A stretch of 64,000 nucleotides of DNA from Robiginitomaculum sp. (GTDB taxonomy: Bacteria > Pseudomonadota > Alphaproteobacteria > Caulobacterales > Maricaulaceae). The notes under the pieces are model-generated. The model searched no databases. It saw only the letters and a list, made by a program, of their open reading frames with translations, and had not been told where the DNA came from. The stretch covers positions 1 to 64,000 of the forward strand of contig JAJFFT010000004.1 in the NCBI GenBank assembly GCA_021776525.1, in the 5' to 3' direction. The position numbers and the translations under genes are program-made. Shown here piece after piece: positions 59,796 to 64,000 of this stretch; positions within the stretch are counted from its first letter, which is position 1; each line of letters opens with the position of its first letter.

Positions 59796-60713
59796 TTATT
59801 TTTCATTGTTTGCAGCGATAGAACCCTTCGTTTCCTTCCAGCGCTCCTGAAAATAGCCTTCCAGCAAATCTACCACATCCAGGTCCATTTGTGCTGCATA
59901 TACCACCATACTACGATCACGTTGCGTAACGGCTGTTTCCATGCCCTGAAATAGAGACTGCACCAGATCGTGTAAGCCCGTATTTTGTACATCTTGCTCG
60001 ACTGATTGCCATAACCTTATTGCTTCAGCAGAAGTCACTTCTATCTCTGGCCAGTCAGGTGCTGGCTTGGCCGCCAAGGCGCTGAGCTTGAAGCCAGAAT
60101 AATCCAAAAGAGATACCTGTTTAGGGATTTCAGCTTTCTCAAAATCCATGGCATTTACTAAAAGGCGATATATTTCCACAGCATATAGAGCCGTTTGCAG
60201 CATATCATCACTATCATAAGCCTGTTCTGTCAAAGTTAATACTTTTCCTATGAGCTTATGGCGATCTTCGGCAATGCTGACTTTCAATGCAGGTAAAGCA
60301 CGCTCAAATTCGGCAAGTTTTTTGCCAACAAGTGTGCGGTCATCAACAATAGCCGCCTCTACAGCATCTTCCATGAGAGACGCAACCGTATCAATCTCGT
60401 CATTGAGAGCTGAGCTTTGCGGCGGCATAAACGTCAAGGAGTTTTCAATGGCTTCCAATGTTCCATCTTCTTTAATAATGAGTTCAATGTCGTGTGCGCC
60501 CATTTTATACGCAACCTCATAGGCTGTCTTGCCCTTTCGTTCTGCCTTAAATCCCAAATCGCCATTTGCCTGCGAATAAGACTGAGCGGTATCTCGTACT
60601 TTTTGGGGTAAATCTGAAAATTCAAGCGATTCATCACTACAGCCGACTGTTGTAAATAACATCAGACTAACGCCTGCAAGTGCAGACAATTGCATAATTC
60701 TAGATTTGGTCAT
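59796..60713 (-). CDS. Lipoprotein with PepSY-like N-terminal domain
   Basis: A 305-residue lipoprotein (lipobox TTVGC, modified C25). Residues about 30-95 look like a PepSY-type beta-alpha domain (YEVAYKMGAHDIELIIKEDG, then TLEAIENS). The remaining 200 residues are helical with regular spacing and no family I recognise. The ATG overlaps the RND gene stop by four bases, so it is translated with the pump and may be an accessory or sensor subunit for it. Confidence 0.7.
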   Translation of the reverse strand: MTKSRIMQLSALAGVSLMLFTTVGCSDESLEFSDLPQKVRDTAQSYSQANGDLGFKAERKGKTAYEVAYKMGAHDIELIIKEDGTLEAIENSLTFMPPQSSALNDEIDTVASLMEDAVEAAIVDDRTLVGKKLAEFERALPALKVSIAEDRHKLIGKVLTLTEQAYDSDDMLQTALYAVEIYRLLVNAMDFEKAEIPKQVSLLDYSGFKLSALAAKPAPDWPEIEVTSAEAIRLWQSVEQDVQNTGLHDLVQSLFQGMETAVTQRDRSMVVYAAQMDLDVVDLLEGYFQERWKETKGSIAANNEK

Positions 60714-63700
60714 TTTGGCCTCCTGGCTCTAGTGGAAATTGCTGTTTGACGGGTCAGTAAATGGTAGAGGACCGGCATAACAATGAGCACCAATGGTAAT
60801 TGGATGCTCAGGCCGGCAATAATGGCGACGGCAAGTGGTTGTTGCATGGCAGAGCCCTGCCCAATTCCCAGTGCCAGGGGGGAAAGCGCCAACATGGCGG
60901 CGGCAGTGGTCATGGCAATCGGGCGCAGGCGGTTTCGGCCCGCCAGAACCAGACTGTCTCTTCTGTCTACGGTGGTATCGCGAATATCGTGATATTCGGA
61001 GAAATAAAATATCGAGACCTCCGTCACGATCCCGATAATCATGGTCATACCCATCATGGATGTGATGTTCAGTTCAATCCCGGTCAGCCATAGCCCTGTA
61101 AAGACACCACTTAAGGCTAGAAGCGGCGCAGAGAGAATGGCCATGGCGGCCATAAATTCCTCGTACATGTAAAGCAAGAGCACAAAAACCAACGCCAGTG
61201 CAGCCAGGAACACAATGACCATACCGCGAAAGGCAATTTGTTGCTGGCGATATAGGCCGCCCAGCTCGTAATACATGCCTTTTGGAAGAAGGCCCGGCTT
61301 CGCAAGAGTTTTCTTGACGTCGCGAATGGTCGACCCCAGATCACGGCCACTGATACGCCCGGTCACAGCCACCATGCGTTTAAGGTTATCGCGTACGATC
61401 TGGGGCTGGCCAGCGTCCAATGTGACTGTGGCGATACGCTTCAAGGGAAATAAAGTTCCCGCCGTATTCCGTAAAAGTAATTTATCAATTTGTTCCACGT
61501 TGTTACGGTCTTGTCCGCGTGACCATATCCTGACACCGATGAGTTTGACGTTCTTCTGTACAGTTGTCGTTACCAACCCGTTGAACCAGGCATCGAGTTG
61601 TCGCGTTACCTCATCCGGGTCTATGCCCATCAGTGCCGCTTTGTCGCGATCAACCACAATATTGATAGCGTCACCGGCAAGAACAATACCGCTTTTCACA
61701 TCTACAACCCCAGAGATTTTACCAATCGAGTTGGAAATTTTTGGGGCCGTCTTCATAAGTTCATCAAGATTATCGCCGTAAAGTTTGATCTCAATGGGTT
61801 GAGGAACTGCGGTCAAATCGCCAATCAGGTCCTCCATCAACAGTGCCATTTCTACCTCAAGCCCGGGCACGCGGGTTTCCACTTGCATTCTGATTTCGTC
61901 CATAACCTGGGAAATTGGAGAACGTGGAAAGGGTTTTAAGCGTATAAAATAATCACCTTCATTGGCCTCGGTCAGACCGCCGCCCAGTGCCGCACCGGTT
62001 CTACGTGAATAGGTTTGTACCGCTGGGTTGCTGGTGAGGATATTTTCCACCTGACGCAGCAGGCGATCAGTTTCGCTAAGAGATGTACCAGCATCCGCCC
62101 GATAGTCTAAAATGAAGCCACCTTCATCCATTTTTGGCATAAAGCCCGAGCCCACCCGCGTGTAGGCAAATCCACCGATCAAAACAAGCGGCACCAAAGC
62201 GACAAGGACTAGCCAAGGTGCCCGTAAAACCCTGTGCATCAGGGCGTCATACGCAACCAGGATGTGCTTGAATATCGGTCCATTTTCTTCCTTTTGTGCA
62301 TCCTTTCGGCTCAGTAGATGCTCAGCTAGCAAGGGGACGGCCAACAAGGCAATCAGAAAGGAAATGAACAGACTGGCCGCCATGGTAATCGACAAAGCCT
62401 TAAAAAAAGCGCCAGTAACTCCACTAAGAAACGCCAATGGGGCGAAAATGATGATAGTTGCCGTTGAGGATCCGGCAAGAGGTGGCGTAAATTCAATGGC
62501 CGCCTGTTTAATAGTGGCACGAAGCTCGCCGTCCGGGTTTTCACGCAGCCGCCGGATAATATGTTCGATCATGACAATCGCATCATCAACAATCAGCCCG
62601 ACAGCGGCTGCCATCCCACCCAATGTCATAATGTTGAAACTGAGGCCATCAAGCATCAGGATGAGAACGGCACTGGCCAGAACCGAAGGTACAACCAGAA
62701 TTGCGATAAGGGTAATTTTCAAGCTACGCAGAAATATAAAAAGGATAAAGGCCGCCAGGAAAATACCAACTATAATGGCATCACGCACACTTTTGGCTGA
62801 AGAGACGATAAGCTGGCTCTGGTCATACCAATTGGCGATATTTGCACCCTTTGGGATATTATCCTTATAGGCATCCAGTTTTTTTTGAATTTCTTTTACA
62901 ATTTTGACCGTATTGCCACCAGGCTGCTGGTAAATCTGCATCAGCACGGCGTCATGGCCATCTGCCGTTACCCGCAACCATTGAGGTTTTGTGCTTTGAT
63001 AAACTTCGGCGACATCACTAAGCCGAACAAGGCCATTTTTACCTGTGCGCAAAACGGTATTTCGAATTTCATCCAAAGACCAAATCCGCGTGTCAGAAAG
63101 CATCATATAGAGTTTATAATTATCTTCGAGACGACCCACGGCTTGTAGTACATTACTGGCGGAAAGCGACTTGGCGACATCTTCCAGGGTTAGCCCAAAG
63201 GCGTTCAGCCTGGCCGGGTCGATTTCCACTCTGTACTCTGCGGCCTTACCGCCCATAATCGTGACTTTCGCCACGCCATTGGTGGATGATAAAAGTGGCG
63301 CAAGTTGAAATCGCGCAAAATCGCGAAGATCAACCAGTGATATACTATCCGAAGTCAGGCTGTACGCAGTCACTGGAAAAACCGTCGGGTCCATGCGCCG
63401 GACGGTAAAAGATGTTCCTTGCGGCAAGGTTGGCAAAGCCTGATTGATTGCTGATTCCACCTGCAACATTGAGGCAACCATATCGCCGCCCCATTTAAAG
63501 TTTACGGATAATTCTGCACTTCCCCTACTCGTAGTTGAGCGCAAACCCACAACGCCTGGAACAGAGCGCACGGCCTCTTCAAGCGGTCTTGTGACGCTGA
63601 TTACCATCTGGTCAGCGGGGCGGTCCCCGGCTTCCAGAGAAACGACAACGCGGGGAAAATTCACATGGGGAAAAAGCGCCACCGGCAATTGCAAACCTGC

Positions 63701-63781
63701 GGCTGCACCGCCAAGGGCAATGAGCGTAACCAGGAACAGGATCGACCGTTTATGTGCGGCAGCCCAATGCGCGATATTCAC
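60710..63781 (-). CDS. RND efflux pump permease (second pump)
   Basis: A 1023-residue AcrB-superfamily permease with the acidic proton-relay pair D399-D400 in GLIVDDAIVMIEH, the conserved N-terminal VALFPHVNFPRVVVSL segment and duplicated membrane/porter halves. The sequence differs strongly from the pump at 38411, so the two are not recent copies. It overlaps its adaptor gene (upstream) and the lipoprotein gene (downstream) by four bases. No TolC gene is seen on this side; it may lie beyond the window or be shared. Confidence 0.93.
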   Translation of the reverse strand: MNIAHWAAAHKRSILFLVTLIALGGAAAGLQLPVALFPHVNFPRVVVSLEAGDRPADQMVISVTRPLEEAVRSVPGVVGLRSTTSRGSAELSVNFKWGGDMVASMLQVESAINQALPTLPQGTSFTVRRMDPTVFPVTAYSLTSDSISLVDLRDFARFQLAPLLSSTNGVAKVTIMGGKAAEYRVEIDPARLNAFGLTLEDVAKSLSASNVLQAVGRLEDNYKLYMMLSDTRIWSLDEIRNTVLRTGKNGLVRLSDVAEVYQSTKPQWLRVTADGHDAVLMQIYQQPGGNTVKIVKEIQKKLDAYKDNIPKGANIANWYDQSQLIVSSAKSVRDAIIVGIFLAAFILFIFLRSLKITLIAILVVPSVLASAVLILMLDGLSFNIMTLGGMAAAVGLIVDDAIVMIEHIIRRLRENPDGELRATIKQAAIEFTPPLAGSSTATIIIFAPLAFLSGVTGAFFKALSITMAASLFISFLIALLAVPLLAEHLLSRKDAQKEENGPIFKHILVAYDALMHRVLRAPWLVLVALVPLVLIGGFAYTRVGSGFMPKMDEGGFILDYRADAGTSLSETDRLLRQVENILTSNPAVQTYSRRTGAALGGGLTEANEGDYFIRLKPFPRSPISQVMDEIRMQVETRVPGLEVEMALLMEDLIGDLTAVPQPIEIKLYGDNLDELMKTAPKISNSIGKISGVVDVKSGIVLAGDAINIVVDRDKAALMGIDPDEVTRQLDAWFNGLVTTTVQKNVKLIGVRIWSRGQDRNNVEQIDKLLLRNTAGTLFPLKRIATVTLDAGQPQIVRDNLKRMVAVTGRISGRDLGSTIRDVKKTLAKPGLLPKGMYYELGGLYRQQQIAFRGMVIVFLAALALVFVLLLYMYEEFMAAMAILSAPLLALSGVFTGLWLTGIELNITSMMGMTMIIGIVTEVSIFYFSEYHDIRDTTVDRRDSLVLAGRNRLRPIAMTTAAAMLALSPLALGIGQGSAMQQPLAVAIIAGLSIQLPLVLIVMPVLYHLLTRQTAISTRARRPK

Positions 63782-64000
63782 GGTTGGGACTCCCGCACCG
63801 GCATGCCATCTTTCAGCTCGTAATTACCAAGAATGACAACTTTTTCGCCAGGTTTTAAGCTAGATTTAATTTCAACAAAATCTGATGTGGCAAGCCCGAT
63901 TTGCACATTTTTCCGCCGGGCAATGCCGCCCGTCACTATAAACACATAATCGCCTTCACCATCCGTCAAGACAGCAGTGCCTGGAATAGTGAGAGCCGTA
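63778..64000 (-). CDS. RND periplasmic adaptor, C-terminal part (cut by window edge)
   Basis: The frame is open from the window edge to 63778 and encodes the end of an HlyD/AcrA-type adaptor: ALTIPGTAVLTDGEGDYVF, then VQIGLATSDFVEIKSSLKPG and EKVVILGNYELKDG. This is the usual membrane-proximal domain at the C-terminus. The start lies beyond 64000. It overlaps the second RND gene by four bases, so adaptor, pump and lipoprotein form one operon. Confidence 0.88.
   Translation of the reverse strand, partial: TALTIPGTAVLTDGEGDYVFIVTGGIARRKNVQIGLATSDFVEIKSSLKPGEKVVILGNYELKDGMPVRESQP

Noticed and set aside
1..64000. CRISPR array or insertion sequence with transposase
   Set aside because: No regularly spaced direct repeats, no Cas protein and no transposase frame were seen in the window.

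Overview
The window reads as alphaproteobacterial DNA. Evidence is the Trb-type conjugation cluster in the order known from rhizobial and marine alphaproteobacterial integrative elements, DUF736/DUF2274/DUF2840/DUF2285 accessory proteins, a STN-type TonB receptor with a FecI/FecR pair, and lptF/lptG. No rRNA or species marker is present, so I do not go below class level.

Left part, 1-4296: the end of a small mobilizable element (MobC-like protein, relaxase, Fic protein, one unknown gene). It stops at a 67-base 3' fragment of a tRNA-Leu(UAA) gene, which looks like an integrase attachment site. A tyrosine integrase starts about 130 bases further on and opens a second, larger element, so two elements appear to lie in tandem at one tRNA site.

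4297 to about 33,970: an integrative and conjugative element. On the minus strand it carries traG, a CopG-like gene, trbBCDEJLFGI, DUF2274, DUF736, then the relaxase (RlxS-like), TraF peptidase, DUF2840, an AlpA-type excisionase (RdfS-like), a DUF6499/DUF2285 activator (FseA-like), a second DUF736, a frameshifted ParB-like gene, DUF2958 and ArdC. The activator is split by a +1 frameshift at UUU-CGU, matching the programmed frameshift known for FseA of ICEMlSym-R7A. Between traG and the relaxase is a cargo hotspot (18.5-24.8 kb): a secreted protein, an RHH/GNAT/XRE/ImmA-IrrE operon and, divergently, a compact bacterial ubiquitin-like system of three genes: a triple-Ubl-E2 fusion, a JAB-E1 fusion and a DUF6527 protein. 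This is the most exciting locus in the window.

33.9-37.1 kb: a scarred junction. Two degenerate fragments of an RND efflux gene flank a patatin-like phospholipase and a PAP2/LssY membrane phosphatase. An intact homologue of the fragments lies just downstream at 38.4-41.4 kb.

37.1-64 kb: chromosomal or large-cargo envelope genes. There is a TonB receptor / TolC / adaptor / RND pump / cytochrome-beta-propeller operon; a gapless seven-gene operon of three glycosyltransferases, a DUF2334 deacetylase, a membrane protein and LptF/LptG; a FecI/FecR pair with a lipoprotein; and a two-component system with PepSY proteins and a second RND pump whose adaptor gene runs off the right edge.
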